DNA of 33,349 nucleotides from an uncultured Acidimicrobiales bacterium (lineage in GTDB: Bacteria; Actinomycetota; Acidimicrobiia; Acidimicrobiales; SHLQ01), in contig CALHTF010000104.1 in the NCBI GenBank assembly GCA_938038815.1, positions 1-33,349 on the forward strand, written 5' to 3'. Under the pieces are notes generated by a model. It did not search any database. It was not told the DNA's origin and was given only the letters and a program-made list of their open reading frames with translations. Shown here in pieces: positions 16,771 through 26,500 of this stretch. Position 1 is the stretch's first letter; the number at the start of each line of letters is the position of its first letter. Made by a program: the position numbers and the translations under genes.

Positions 16771-17601
16771 TTACAGCACCAGCAGCGCAATAACGGTGAC
16801 CATGTTGAATCCGACATGGGCCCAGATCGCCGGGCCGAGTCGTTCGAACTTGGCGAACAGCGCGCCGGCGACCATGCCAAAGGCCATCAACGCCGGCAGC
16901 TGCAACATCTGAAAATGCACGATGCCAAACACGAACGAGGCGATCAGCCAGGCGGGTATAAAGCCGAACCGACGGTGGAGCGACCGTTGCAGAAACCCCC
17001 GGAAGAACAGCTCTTCGACCAGCGGTGCACCAACCGCCACCATGAGTACCAGTACCACCACGCCAAGGGGATCACCCGACGCTTGGTCGGTTAACGAACG
17101 GGCAGCGCCGCTGAGGTCGCGGTCGCCGAGGATCTTAAAGATCGGCCAATAAAGGGCGGGCAGCAGCACGAGTTGGGAGAACACCCCGACGGCCAGTCCG
17201 AGCGGAATGTCGCTCGCCTGGAAGCGAAATCCAAGGTCGTCGGCGAACCCTTGCCAAAGTCCGTCGCCGGTTTCGCGACGCGAGACCTTCGAGATCAGCA
17301 GGGGTGCGCCGAGCAGGCCGATCCACAACGGGATCTGCAACAACCCGAGCACGGCGATGGGTACGGGATTGGTTTCGATGTCGACGCTATCGACACTCGC
17401 TTGGGCGACCGCTCGGCCTAGCGCGGCGCCCGGGCCACCAGGGATTCCGCTCGAGTATCCCCCGGCGGTGACGATGGCGATTCCGACGACGCCGCTTAAG
17501 ACGATGCCAACGAGCAGGCCCGCAAAGGCGCCGGCAATACCCGTACCCGCCGGAAACGACTCACCTTGGTAGTCGACATCGGTTGGCTCGGCGCTGGTCA
17601 C
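16771..17601 (-). CDS. CPBP family intramembrane metalloprotease
   Basis: The 276-residue membrane protein has the CPBP/Abi motifs: EELFFR (196-201) in a helix, FGIVHF with H229, and HVGFN (262-266). The glutamates and histidines would hold a metal inside the membrane. About eight hydrophobic segments are visible. Members of this family cleave CAAX-type or other membrane proteins, and some give bacteriocin self-immunity; no prenylation substrate is visible here. A GTG start at 17601 was chosen because it precedes the first helix and a short hydrophilic leader. It lies in the same direction as the DUF3499 gene, 53 bp upstream, and may be co-transcribed with it. Confidence 0.9.
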   Translation of the reverse strand: MTSAEPTDVDYQGESFPAGTGIAGAFAGLLVGIVLSGVVGIAIVTAGGYSSGIPGGPGAALGRAVAQASVDSVDIETNPVPIAVLGLLQIPLWIGLLGAPLLISKVSRRETGDGLWQGFADDLGFRFQASDIPLGLAVGVFSQLVLLPALYWPIFKILGDRDLSGAARSLTDQASGDPLGVVVLVLMVAVGAPLVEELFFRGFLQRSLHRRFGFIPAWLIASFVFGIVHFQMLQLPALMAFGMVAGALFAKFERLGPAIWAHVGFNMVTVIALLVL

Positions 17602-17654
17602 CGTTCCACTCTAGGGAACGCTCCCCCAACGAAAGAGTCGGGGTGAGGTGGCGA

Positions 17655-17888
17655 TTAACTCGCCTTGGGCAGCGCGCCAGGAGCCGATTCGCGCATGTCT
17701 TGGAGATCCCAGCCCAGCGGCACGACCATCGAGTCGGCGTGGCGCAAACACAGGTCGTGGATCATGGGGTGATCGTCGTGGTGAAGGTGCTCAACCCAGA
17801 CCGTGGCGGTCTCGTACTGGTACGACAGCGTGGCTGCCGCGAGGTTTTCACAGGTGGGTTTAGCGCAATGCCGTGCCGGAGAAGCCAT
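17655..17888 (-). CDS. DUF3499 family small protein
   Basis: The 77-residue protein has C8 and C13 near the N-terminus (HCAKPTC), an ATLSYQYETATVWV strand pair, and a second cluster HDLCLRH (44-50). This fits the actinobacterial DUF3499 family, a likely zinc-binding protein of unknown function. The ATG at 17888 is 6 nt downstream of TACCTT (17900-17895), suggesting a leaderless transcript; a longer frame upstream has no support. In many actinobacteria DUF3499 sits beside manB; here it is about 13 kb away from it. It is divergent from ftsH. Confidence 0.8.
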   Translation of the reverse strand: MASPARHCAKPTCENLAAATLSYQYETATVWVEHLHHDDHPMIHDLCLRHADSMVVPLGWDLQDMRESAPGALPKAS

Positions 17889-17894
17889 AGGTAA

Positions 17895-17900
17895 AAGGTA
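17895..17900 (-). promoter_or_regulatory. Possible -10 element of the DUF3499 gene
   Basis: TACCTT on the minus strand lies 6 nt before the ATG, the spacing expected when transcription starts on the initiation codon. No clear -35 was found. Confidence 0.35.
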
Positions 17901-18064
17901 TCGCCGCACCGGCACGTTCGGACGGATCCCTGCTGAAATTGCCCAACCAACACCAAATCGGCGCTCGTCGCACTTACCCCTCCCGCTGGCCCTCACCCCG
18001 TGGTTTGCCGAAGAAATTCGGGGTTCTGGGCGGTTGTGCCCGCCAGAAGCAACGCCGGTAGACC

Positions 18065-18070
18065 TACGAT
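18065..18070 (+). promoter_or_regulatory. Possible -10 element of ftsH
   Basis: TACGAT lies exactly 6 nt before the ftsH ATG, consistent with a leaderless transcript. There is no ribosome binding site in the gap and no good -35. Confidence 0.4.
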
Positions 18071-18076
18071 AGAGCC

Positions 18077-20062
18077 ATGGCTCCTGACCCTGTTGCCCCT
18101 AAAGGTTCTGGCGAACGCCCGAAATCTCCGCGCACCGACCAAGGATGGCCCCGCTGGGCGCTTTGGTTGACCGGTGGCGTGGTTATGGCGTTGCTGGCAC
18201 TTTCGCTGCTGAACCCCACCCCGACCGGTACCGATATCTCCTATAGCGAGTTCCTCGACGCGGTCGAGGCCGAGACGGTCAAAGACATCGTCGTCAACTC
18301 CGACACCGGGTATATCGACGGGAACTACACGACCGATTTCGTCAACAACGACGACGACACGACCCGGTCGGCGTTCTCGACGATTGGCCCCGACGAACTC
18401 ACCGCAGAAGATCTCGGACTGTTCCGGGCCAACATCGACGAGGTGAAGTTCATCAACCCCCAGCCCGGGTTCCTTAGCACCTGGGGCGCACTGTTGTTGC
18501 CGATTGGCTTGCTCATCTTGTTCTTCTGGTGGATGCAGCGCCGGGCTCAAGGACAAATGGGCGGCATTATGTCGATCGGCCGCTCAAAGGCCAAGACCTA
18601 CTCGTCGGAACGCCCCGGCACGACCTTTGAAGACGTCGCCGGTTACGCCAACGTGAAACAAGAGATCACCGAGGTTGTCGACTTCTTGAAGCACCCGGGC
18701 AAATTCGGTGAGGTCGGGGCCCGCACGCCCAAGGGTGTGCTACTTGTCGGCCCTCCCGGAACCGGTAAGACCCTCATCGCCCGGGCGGTTGCTGGTGAAG
18801 CCGGCGTGCCGTTCCTGTCGGTGACCGGCTCGGACTTTATGGAAATGTTTGTCGGCGTCGGCGCAAGCCGGGTCCGCGACCTGTTCGACTCCGCCCGCAA
18901 GATGGGTCGAGCCATCATCTTCATCGACGAAATCGATTCGATCGGCCGCAAACGCGGCGCCGGGCTCGGAGGCGGGCACGACGAGCGCGAACAGACGCTC
19001 AACCAGATGTTGTCGGAGATGGACGGCTTTGAAGCCACCGAAGGCATCGTGATGATCGCCGCAACCAACCGCCCCGACATCTTGGACCCGGCTCTACTTC
19101 GCCCGGGCCGCTTCGACCGCCAGGTAATCGTTCCGCTCCCCGAACTCGACGACCGCCGCCAGATCCTCGACGTGCATGTGCGCGGCAAGCGCATCGCCGA
19201 CGATGTCGATCTCGATGTGGTTGCCCGTGGTACCCCCGGCATGAGTGGTGCCGACTTGGCCAACCTGGTCAACGAAGCAGCTCTGCACGCCGTTCGTGGC
19301 GGCGCCACCATCATCGGTGCCGAACACTTCGAGTCCGCTCGCGACCGGGTGCTTATGGGCGCCAAGCGCGAATCGACCGCCCTGTCGGAAACCGAGAAAG
19401 AAGCGGTGGCCTACCACGAGTCAGGCCACGCCCTTTGTGCGGCCCTGCTCCCCACCGCCGATCCGCTGCATAAGGTGACGATCATCCCGTCGGGAATGGC
19501 CCTCGGTGTGACGATGCAACTCCCCGAAGAAGAGCGCCATATCTACCGCCAGGACTACATCGAGGATCGCCTCGTGGTGATGCTCGGTGGCCGCATGGCC
19601 GAAGAGTTGGTCTTTAACATTGGCTCGACCGGCGCCAACGACGACCTGGTTCGGGCCACCGAAATGGCCACCAAGATGGTCCGCGAGTGGGGCATGAGCG
19701 ACAAGCTCGGCCCGATGGCGTGGGGCCAAAGCGGCCAAGTGTTCCTCGGCGACGAGATGATGAGCACCAAGGACTACAGCGACGATACCGCTCGGGTTAT
19801 CGACCAAGAGATCGAACGCATCTTGCGCGAACAAGAACAACGCTGCCGCGAACTTCTCACCGAAAATCGTAACGCGCTCGACCTGCTGGCCCGCCAGTTA
19901 CTCGAGCACGAGACGATCAACGGCAAAGAGGTCGACCGGCTGATCGATGTAGCGAACTCCCCCGGCCCGGGCGTGGGTACTCCCCCGCCGATGGCCGCAC
20001 CTACCGCTGCTGCGGCGCCGGTCTCGCCACCAGCGATGCCCGGCACCTCGCCCGACGCGTAG
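18077..20062 (+). CDS. ftsH: ATP-dependent zinc metalloprotease FtsH
   Basis: The 661-residue membrane protease degrades damaged membrane and short-lived cytosolic proteins. A first helix (about 27-45), an extracytoplasmic FtsH_ext domain (about 52-125) and a second helix (about 135-153) precede the AAA+ module. That module has Walker A GPPGTGKT (225-232), pore loop MFVGVGAS (257-264), Walker B IIFIDEID (280-287) and the second region of homology [20 protein letters not shown]. The protease site is HESGH (447-451), where a serine replaces the more usual alanine of HEAGH. The C-terminus is a proline/alanine-rich tail of about 30 residues. The ATG start appears leaderless. A thioredoxin-like gene follows after 15 bp and is probably co-transcribed. 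Confidence 0.97.
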   Translation: MAPDPVAPKGSGERPKSPRTDQGWPRWALWLTGGVVMALLALSLLNPTPTGTDISYSEFLDAVEAETVKDIVVNSDTGYIDGNYTTDFVNNDDDTTRSAFSTIGPDELTAEDLGLFRANIDEVKFINPQPGFLSTWGALLLPIGLLILFFWWMQRRAQGQMGGIMSIGRSKAKTYSSERPGTTFEDVAGYANVKQEITEVVDFLKHPGKFGEVGARTPKGVLLVGPPGTGKTLIARAVAGEAGVPFLSVTGSDFMEMFVGVGASRVRDLFDSARKMGRAIIFIDEIDSIGRKRGAGLGGGHDEREQTLNQMLSEMDGFEATEGIVMIAATNRPDILDPALLRPGRFDRQVIVPLPELDDRRQILDVHVRGKRIADDVDLDVVARGTPGMSGADLANLVNEAALHAVRGGATIIGAEHFESARDRVLMGAKRESTALSETEKEAVAYHESGHALCAALLPTADPLHKVTIIPSGMALGVTMQLPEEERHIYRQDYIEDRLVVMLGGRMAEELVFNIGSTGANDDLVRATEMATKMVREWGMSDKLGPMAWGQSGQVFLGDEMMSTKDYSDDTARVIDQEIERILREQEQRCRELLTENRNALDLLARQLLEHETINGKEVDRLIDVANSPGPGVGTPPPMAAPTAAAAPVSPPAMPGTSPDA

Positions 20063-20077
20063 GCCAACTCACCAGTC

Positions 20078-20497
20078 ATGGACCGAGCACTACTGGCGGT
20101 CGTCATCATCATTGCGGCGCTTGTGCTTGCCGCCGTCGCCCAGCGTCGAAAACCCGACGCGCCGGTCCGGACCGGCATTGGCGTGCCCGATCAACTCGAC
20201 CGGGCCGACTTCGCCAATCCACACTCGCCGTGGCTGGTCGCGGTGTTTACCGATGCCAGTTGTGCGACCTGCGCCAAGGCCGTGTCGGTCGCGTCAGCGC
20301 TCGAAAGTTCGGCTGTATCGGTCGAGACCATCGAACGCACCGAATCGTTGGCGCTCCACGAGCGCTACCGGATCGACTCGGTCCCGACCACCTGTGTGGT
20401 CGACACCGAAGGTGTTGTGCGGGCGTCGTTCCTTGGACCGCCGAAAGCCGCCGACCTTTGGGCCGCCGTCGCGGACCTTCGAGAAGACGAAAGCTAA
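20078..20497 (+). CDS. Membrane-anchored thioredoxin-like protein
   Basis: The 139-residue protein has one N-terminal helix (about 4-21) followed by a thioredoxin fold. It contains WLVAVFTDASCATCAK with a redox-type pair C62-A-T-C65, and SVPTT with the cis-proline P103. The motif CATC differs from the CGPC of classical thioredoxin. The basic AQRRK after the helix would keep the N-terminus outside and place the domain in the cytosol. Substrate is unknown. It lies 15 bp after ftsH. Its stop abuts, with no gap, the stop of the convergent lipoprotein gene. Confidence 0.8.
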   Translation: MDRALLAVVIIIAALVLAAVAQRRKPDAPVRTGIGVPDQLDRADFANPHSPWLVAVFTDASCATCAKAVSVASALESSAVSVETIERTESLALHERYRIDSVPTTCVVDTEGVVRASFLGPPKAADLWAAVADLREDES

Positions 20498-22021
20498 CTA
20501 GCCAATCGCCGCGGCGACCGCAGCCGATACCTCGGCTGCGCCGGCCTCACCCAACAGGGTGAGGTCCAAGAACTGGTCGTCGCCGATTTCGGTGGTGAGG
20601 TCGATGACGTCGGTCGCACCGAGCGCTTCGGCGACCTGGTCACTGAACGCCGCGAACCCGCCGTCGGGACCGGGGCCACCAGCCGCCTCACGCAACTCCG
20701 AATGCAGCGGCATCAAGACAGCAACCACATCGATGCCGAGCAAGCTCAACGACTCGACGGTTTCGCCGAGGTGATCGAGCTGCCCATCGCACACCGTCCA
20801 CGTTTCGATCGATTCGAGGCGTCGATCGTTGCGGGTCTCGAGTACCTCGTCGGTGAATTCTGGATAGGCGGTGAAGTCACCGACCGCATCGAAGGTCCGT
20901 TGATAAACCACACTTCGGGGTGCAAGGTCGAGGCGTTTCGCCGAAGGGTCAGCAAGGATCTCGGCAAGGGTGTAGCCGTCCAACCCCGGGGCATCGGCCA
21001 AGATGTCGAGGCCTCGTTCGCCGATGGTCTCGAACGGGCTTGCGTCGACCGAGGCGCACTCGCTGCCGGGAGGGGCGACGTACTCGGCGGCGGAGATGCC
21101 GATGACTACCGTGTCGGGCTGCACGCTCGGAACGACCTGGTCGCCGATCCAGCCACCGAAAGAAATATTTCCGCCAGGGAGCGCAGCGTTGTAGGCATCG
21201 TTGTCACCCGCAATCAGGCTTGGAACAAGGCCGTAGAGCGCTTGGGTGCCCCCGGTAACGACTACACCTCCGGGCTCGGCGGGTTCGCCATCGGGGCTCC
21301 GCAACATGGAGGCGAGGTGGCCTCGATGGAAGCGGTTCAGCCACAACACGCTGCTGTGAGAGGTGATAACCCCACCGCTCAACGCCCACGCTCCCCATTC
21401 GTAGGTCAAAAGCAGTTCGGTTGCTACCGGAAGCCCTTCGAGTCCACCGATCGAGAACACCGGCGGAGGATTTACGTTCGCGTTCGCAAAGTCGCCCACC
21501 TCGGCAATGGCGGCCGTGGTGGCCTCACGGAACGCTTCTTCGGTGCTGTTGCACGCGGTGCGCATGGCCTGCAGTTTGAGCTTGACCTGTTCGAGGTCGC
21601 GTCGAATCTGATCGGGGGCGTTCGCGATCTGCTTATCGAACGAGGTTCCCACCGCACCGCAAGGCTGAAGCAGCCCACGGGCGAGCTGCACTGCCGCCGA
21701 GCGCGAATTGGTCGAACCCAACCAGTCCGGATCGATGACTACCGGATCGTCGTCTTCTTCGGAATCGTCGTCGCTGTCGGATTCGGAGTTCTCGTCGCCT
21801 CCGCCGGCGACCGGATCGGCGAGGTCGTCGTCAGCAAGGTCGCTATCAGCAAGGTCGTTATCAGCAAGGTCACTGTCGACCGACGCCGTGTCGGCCTCTT
21901 CGATCGCCGCTCCAGGTTCGGGCAGGTCACTGCTGCACGATGTCAACACCGCACCCAGGAGCACCAGGGCCAACACGACCACGGAGGCCCGACTCGTGGA
22001 ATGAAATACATTGAAACGCAT
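20498..22021 (-). CDS. Lipoprotein with DltD/SGNH-like domain lacking key residues
   Basis: The 507-residue product has a lipoprotein signal (VLTSC, C29), four DLAD[NSDP] repeats (51-70), an Asp/Ser/Glu-rich linker (to about 96) and a folded domain. From about 252 the pattern VVVTGGTQALYGLVPSLI...DAYNAALPGG...PDTVVIGIS, later VVAVLMPLHSEL (432-443) and FLDLTLLGEAG (484-494), parallels SGNH/DltD-like proteins (GSSRALRG...; D..H...G). The expected serine is T259 and the expected histidine is L489, so it may not be catalytic. ATG 22021 starts the signal peptide; the longer frame upstream overlaps DUF5719 and is rejected. It lies 43 bp downstream of DUF5719 in the same direction. I made the fold assignment by eye, without a search. 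Confidence 0.65.
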   Translation of the reverse strand: MRFNVFHSTSRASVVVLALVLLGAVLTSCSSDLPEPGAAIEEADTASVDSDLADNDLADSDLADDDLADPVAGGGDENSESDSDDDSEEDDDPVVIDPDWLGSTNSRSAAVQLARGLLQPCGAVGTSFDKQIANAPDQIRRDLEQVKLKLQAMRTACNSTEEAFREATTAAIAEVGDFANANVNPPPVFSIGGLEGLPVATELLLTYEWGAWALSGGVITSHSSVLWLNRFHRGHLASMLRSPDGEPAEPGGVVVTGGTQALYGLVPSLIAGDNDAYNAALPGGNISFGGWIGDQVVPSVQPDTVVIGISAAEYVAPPGSECASVDASPFETIGERGLDILADAPGLDGYTLAEILADPSAKRLDLAPRSVVYQRTFDAVGDFTAYPEFTDEVLETRNDRRLESIETWTVCDGQLDHLGETVESLSLLGIDVVAVLMPLHSELREAAGGPGPDGGFAAFSDQVAEALGATDVIDLTTEIGDDQFLDLTLLGEAGAAEVSAAVAAAIG

Positions 22022-22064
22022 TAACCGAGTGTGGCATACGAATCGCCGAAATGGGAGTCGTGGC

Positions 22065-23573
22065 CTAGAAGCCGAGCCCGCCGGTCTCGACCATGATCTG
22101 GCTCGCGTCGGGCACGCCCATCGCCATCGAGATCGACGACAGGCTGGTCGTTTGGCGGGCGGCGATAATCGGGCCGACACTCTCGAGCACGATGGTCGAC
22201 GACGCGTCGATGTTGAGCGCCTCGAACGAGATCGTGCGTCGACCACCTTTGCGAAGCTCGATCGAGTCCTCGGTTCGTTGGTTCCCGTCGTTGTCGATCA
22301 CCGTGACGCTTACGACCGCGATGCTCTGAAACGAGGGATTGAACAGCACGAGGTCGCTGTCGGCCGCCGATCGATCGCTCTCGATCGGGGCATCCACCAA
22401 CCACCGGCGCGACGCCACCGACGATCCGACCATGGTGGCCATTCCTTCGACAACAGGTGCCTGTTCGGAGGTCGTGGCGACGTAGGTGAGTTCCGATGCC
22501 ACCGGAACCCCATTCGCCGACCGAACCACGACCGAGTAGCTGAGCTCGCCCTCGGCGAGTTCGGCCATCCGCTCCGCTCCGCTGAGATCGAGGACCTGCC
22601 GGTCGAGCGCCGGAATCGAAATTTCAAACGGCGGCAAGGTGAGCTCGGCGATGTGTACTTCAACATCGACGGTCGCCCGTTCTTCGTTGGGGTTGTAGAG
22701 CACCACGCCGGTAACCCGCTCCGGCTTTGACTGAGCGACGGGCAAGTAGTTGACGATAGCCGCTCTCGGAGCACCGGCTGAAGAGGTCAGACCAGATCCG
22801 GCGTCGCGTTTGCTGCGGATGATGACTCGCTCGGCGATCACCCGGCCAGCGTTCACGGTAATGGTGGCCGATGCCGTCTCGGCTTGGGCGACCTCCGAGC
22901 TGACGTCGAAGGCCCGGAAACTCTGACCGGGGATGACGACCGACTCGAACGCTAACGGGGTGCGCCGTCCGATATCTGCGGCGAACTCAAGCCGGGCCAC
23001 CGCATCCTCGGGGAAGGGGTTGAATATCACGATGCTTTGGCTCGTGCCCTGAAGGGTTTCACCGCCGGGGAACTCCCACCGGTCCGAACTCGTGGTGGTA
23101 CAGGGTCGGATGTCGGTCCCGATTTCCGATGTCACCTGATGCTCGACCAACACGCCGCCACCATCGACCTCGATCATCGTTGGCCCGATCTCGTTGGTCG
23201 GAAAGACTTCGCGCTGACCAGGACGCAGTTCGATGATCGTGGCCTCGGGCTCGACCCGGTCGATGCTTTCGGGGCCGTAGGCAACGATTCGTAAGGTCCG
23301 CATGGCAGGCGAGGTATTGATGGCCGTCACGGTGTGGCCGGTGACGTAGCTGCGTTCGGGAATTTCGCCGTCGCGGTTCACGTCGGGCGGATCCGGCACG
23401 CCGGCTACGCAGAACCACGCAGCCGAGGCAGAGTCGTCGGGTCGCATGACCGAGGCGACCCGGGCGTCGGAGAATGCGTCGCTCGCTGGTTCGGGGCGTG
23501 TCTGGTCGAGAACCAACGCGCCGATCACAAACGCCGGGAGCAGTAACAGCAGCGGCCAGCGGAATCCGCTCAT
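22065..23573 (-). CDS. DUF5719 family secreted or anchored protein
   Basis: The 502-residue protein begins with a hydrophobic anchor (about 6-23). A long extracytoplasmic region follows, built of repeated beta-rich segments such as IVIFNPFPEDAVARLEF, GVVLYNPNEERATVDVEV and LVLFNPSFQSIAVVSVTV, each with a [FY]NP motif. This matches the DUF5719 family, found next to giant GT2 proteins in actinobacteria; its function is unknown. The repeats suggest a scaffold or binding surface rather than an enzyme. The ATG at 23573 overlaps the stop of the upstream glycosyltransferase gene (ATGA), which indicates translational coupling; upstream in-frame starts lie inside that gene. Confidence 0.82.
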   Translation of the reverse strand: MSGFRWPLLLLLPAFVIGALVLDQTRPEPASDAFSDARVASVMRPDDSASAAWFCVAGVPDPPDVNRDGEIPERSYVTGHTVTAINTSPAMRTLRIVAYGPESIDRVEPEATIIELRPGQREVFPTNEIGPTMIEVDGGGVLVEHQVTSEIGTDIRPCTTTSSDRWEFPGGETLQGTSQSIVIFNPFPEDAVARLEFAADIGRRTPLAFESVVIPGQSFRAFDVSSEVAQAETASATITVNAGRVIAERVIIRSKRDAGSGLTSSAGAPRAAIVNYLPVAQSKPERVTGVVLYNPNEERATVDVEVHIAELTLPPFEISIPALDRQVLDLSGAERMAELAEGELSYSVVVRSANGVPVASELTYVATTSEQAPVVEGMATMVGSSVASRRWLVDAPIESDRSAADSDLVLFNPSFQSIAVVSVTVIDNDGNQRTEDSIELRKGGRRTISFEALNIDASSTIVLESVGPIIAARQTTSLSSISMAMGVPDASQIMVETGGLGF

Positions 23574-26500
23574 GAGCCAACCTCCACCGGCGCGTCGGTC
23601 AATGCGTTTCGGGCTTGGGTCGTGCTGGTCACGTTCGCTTGGCGGCGGCGGTCGGCACGAGAACGCACCCCGAGCACACCGGCGATCACCAGACCCCAAC
23701 CGAGAAGTTGGGCGACGCGAATCAATCGGGCGAACGCCGACGGCTCAAACCGCAACTCGGCATCGCCGCCGGTTGCCGGCGAGAACGAACTCGCCCATCC
23801 AAAGGCCTCTTGCCGGGGCACCCGCTCGCCACCGACGGTGAGCTTCCATCCGTTGGTCGGCGCAGCCACGTACACGACCGAGTCGGTGTCGATACGCCCC
23901 GCAAAGCTGGCCGCACCGGTGCGGTCGATCAGCGCTGCGGCATCGGGACGGGGACGAACCGGGTCGACCACCAGACCCGCCGAGCGAGTCGAAAACCACG
24001 CATCGTTGGCGTAGACCCGCATCGCCCGGTTGACCGTCGAGATGCGGCGGATATCGAGTTGGCCACCAAAGGAGCTCACCAAGGTTTCGGGGGCCTCGTA
24101 GACCTCATCGACAAACGGGGCGGGCGCAATGCGCTCGACAAACACCACAAACCGGATGCCGAGCGGCGCGAGCTTCTCGCCAAGACGGCTGGTATCGCCG
24201 TTGACCGCATCGGCGACAAACGCCTGGATCTGGCGGGTCGGTGCATCGAGGCGGCCTACCCATTGATCGGAGATGTCGATGCCTTGGCTGTCGGTGGTGA
24301 AGAACGCCATGTCGTCGTCGAGCGGTACGCCGGGCGCCGGTAGGACCTCGGGCGAACCAATCCAGAGCACGCGGTAGCCGCCGACCTCATCGGCGTCGGG
24401 AAGAAACGCCGTATTCGCTGCGATGTCGGACCGGGCCATCGCCCAGCGCCCGTTGGTCGCTGCCGACAAGAACGGCACCAGGCTCACCGCGATAGCGGCC
24501 ACGGCGACCACGGTGAGGAGTTGACGCCAACCAAAGTCGTGGAGCTGAAGATCGGCTTCGAACGCCACGGCGCCCAGCCCACAGGCGAGAGCAATACCGA
24601 TCGCGGCGACCGGCAACATGACGTGCAGGTCGGGGGCCGGAAGCGGCAACAGGCCGAACTGGCTCACCCCGATGACCGCCCACGTGGTCATCGCAAGCGC
24701 CCACGCACGAGCGCCCCAGACCAAACGCCATGCTCGTCCGACGATCAATACGAACATGCCCGAAACGGCGAGGCCCGCCAGCAGACGGGTGAGCCCAATA
24801 CCGCCGGTGTTGAACAAAAACAGATCGGCAAACGAGGTGGAGCCAACATCGTCGGACCCGGCCGCGGCGAGTGGGGCCCACTGAATCTTCGGTAACGCAA
24901 TGCCGAGGAACCACGGCAGGTTCAGGGCCAAGCCCACTCCCCCGGCGGGAACGGCGACCGACAACATACGCCAGGTGCCGTTGAGTGATCCGGCGACCAA
25001 CGCCCCGAGCCACAACCCCACAACGAGCAAGCCGTACACGATCCAGATCGGCGGCACGAACGCACCGGCCACGCCCAACAGCAGGCCGAGGCGCAGCACC
25101 TGACCAACCGGTTGCTGCGAGCCGTCGATCACATCGCCAGGCGCCCGAAACGGGGCGGTGCCATGGGCTCGACCGAGCTGACCGAGCAGCCAGGGAGTCA
25201 CGGCGTAGGCGATCAGGCCGTACCACGAGCCGACCGACAGGGCGTTAAACCCGACCGGAATCGCGAGGTACACCAGCGCCGTAACGAGTTGGCCTCGGCG
25301 TGAACCGCTCGACCGCAGGATCGACCAGGCCCCAAGAACGCCCAAAGGAATCAGCCCGAGAAGCACCACCCGTCGTAGGGTGCCCATCGCCCCGAGAAAA
25401 ACCGTGCCAACCAAAGCGAGTAGCGGGTACCCAAACGGTGCGGAATCGTCGGTGCCGAGCCCGGTGGTCCACCAACCGCTCCACCACTCGCCGAAGAGGT
25501 CGCCGGGCGAGGAGTCAAAGTGGGCTAACTGGCCGATCGCCGGTATTGGGCTGGTCAACAGCGTGCGAGAGCCAAACAGCCACACGGCGCCCAACACGAA
25601 GGCGATCGCCGCCGGTACCCGGACCGAACTCGATCGGAACGACCGGCCAAAGGCTGCGGCACTATCTCGTTGATCGGCGCCGATGCGGCTCGAGACCGCC
25701 TGCGACAGCCAGTAGCTGCCGCCTCGTTGCAAATCACGGAAATCGCCATCGGAAAGCTGGCGGAATTCGGCGAGTTGTTTGCGCCGACGCCGCAGTTGGG
25801 TGATTCGGCTGAGGTTCCAGGTCCAGGCACCGATGAGGCCTCGGAGGCGGCCAACCTTTCCGGTAACCAGCGCGGCAACTGCCTGCACCAAGGTGAGTAG
25901 CACCGCCTGGGGCAGCACGCGGGCGGTGCGGAACCCGCCGTATCCCGACAACATGGTGCGGATCGAGTGGCGCAGACGAAGCCGTTGCGGATCGCCCGCA
26001 TTGGTGACCTCGCGTACCTCAAGCCCGGCCCGGTGCCGGGCGACTGCGTTGGGCGCAACCACCACTCGAGCACCAGCGGCCTGAACCCGCCAGCACAGGT
26101 CGAGATCGTCGCCGTAGAACGACATCGCCGAATCGTGACCGCCGATCAATTCGTACAGGTCGTTGCGGATCAACAGGCAGGCGCCAGCGACCGAGAACAC
26201 ATCTTCGACCGCGTCGTACTGTTCTTGGTCGAGGTCGCCGCGTTCGGCCAACGGAATCGGCGTGGCGAACTTGTCGGTTGCGAACCCCACGCTTTGGATC
26301 ATGCGCGGCTCGACCCAGTCGACGATCTTGGGGCCAACGACACCGGCGTTCGACTGCATTGCCTCGCTCACGAGCGCTTCGACCGCGTTGGTAGCGAGGG
26401 CAACATCGTCGTGACAAAACAAGATGAAGGCCGCCCGTTCGCCAAAATCGGCGAGCCCGGCCTCCACGGCGGCGGCGTATCCTTTTGCTTCGGGCGCCAC

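Noticed and set aside
20520-20539. Perfect 8-bp hairpin GCAGCCGA/TCGGCTGC just past the thioredoxin-like gene
   Set aside because: It lies inside the coding end of the convergent lipoprotein gene and lacks a T-run on either side, so I do not call it a terminator.
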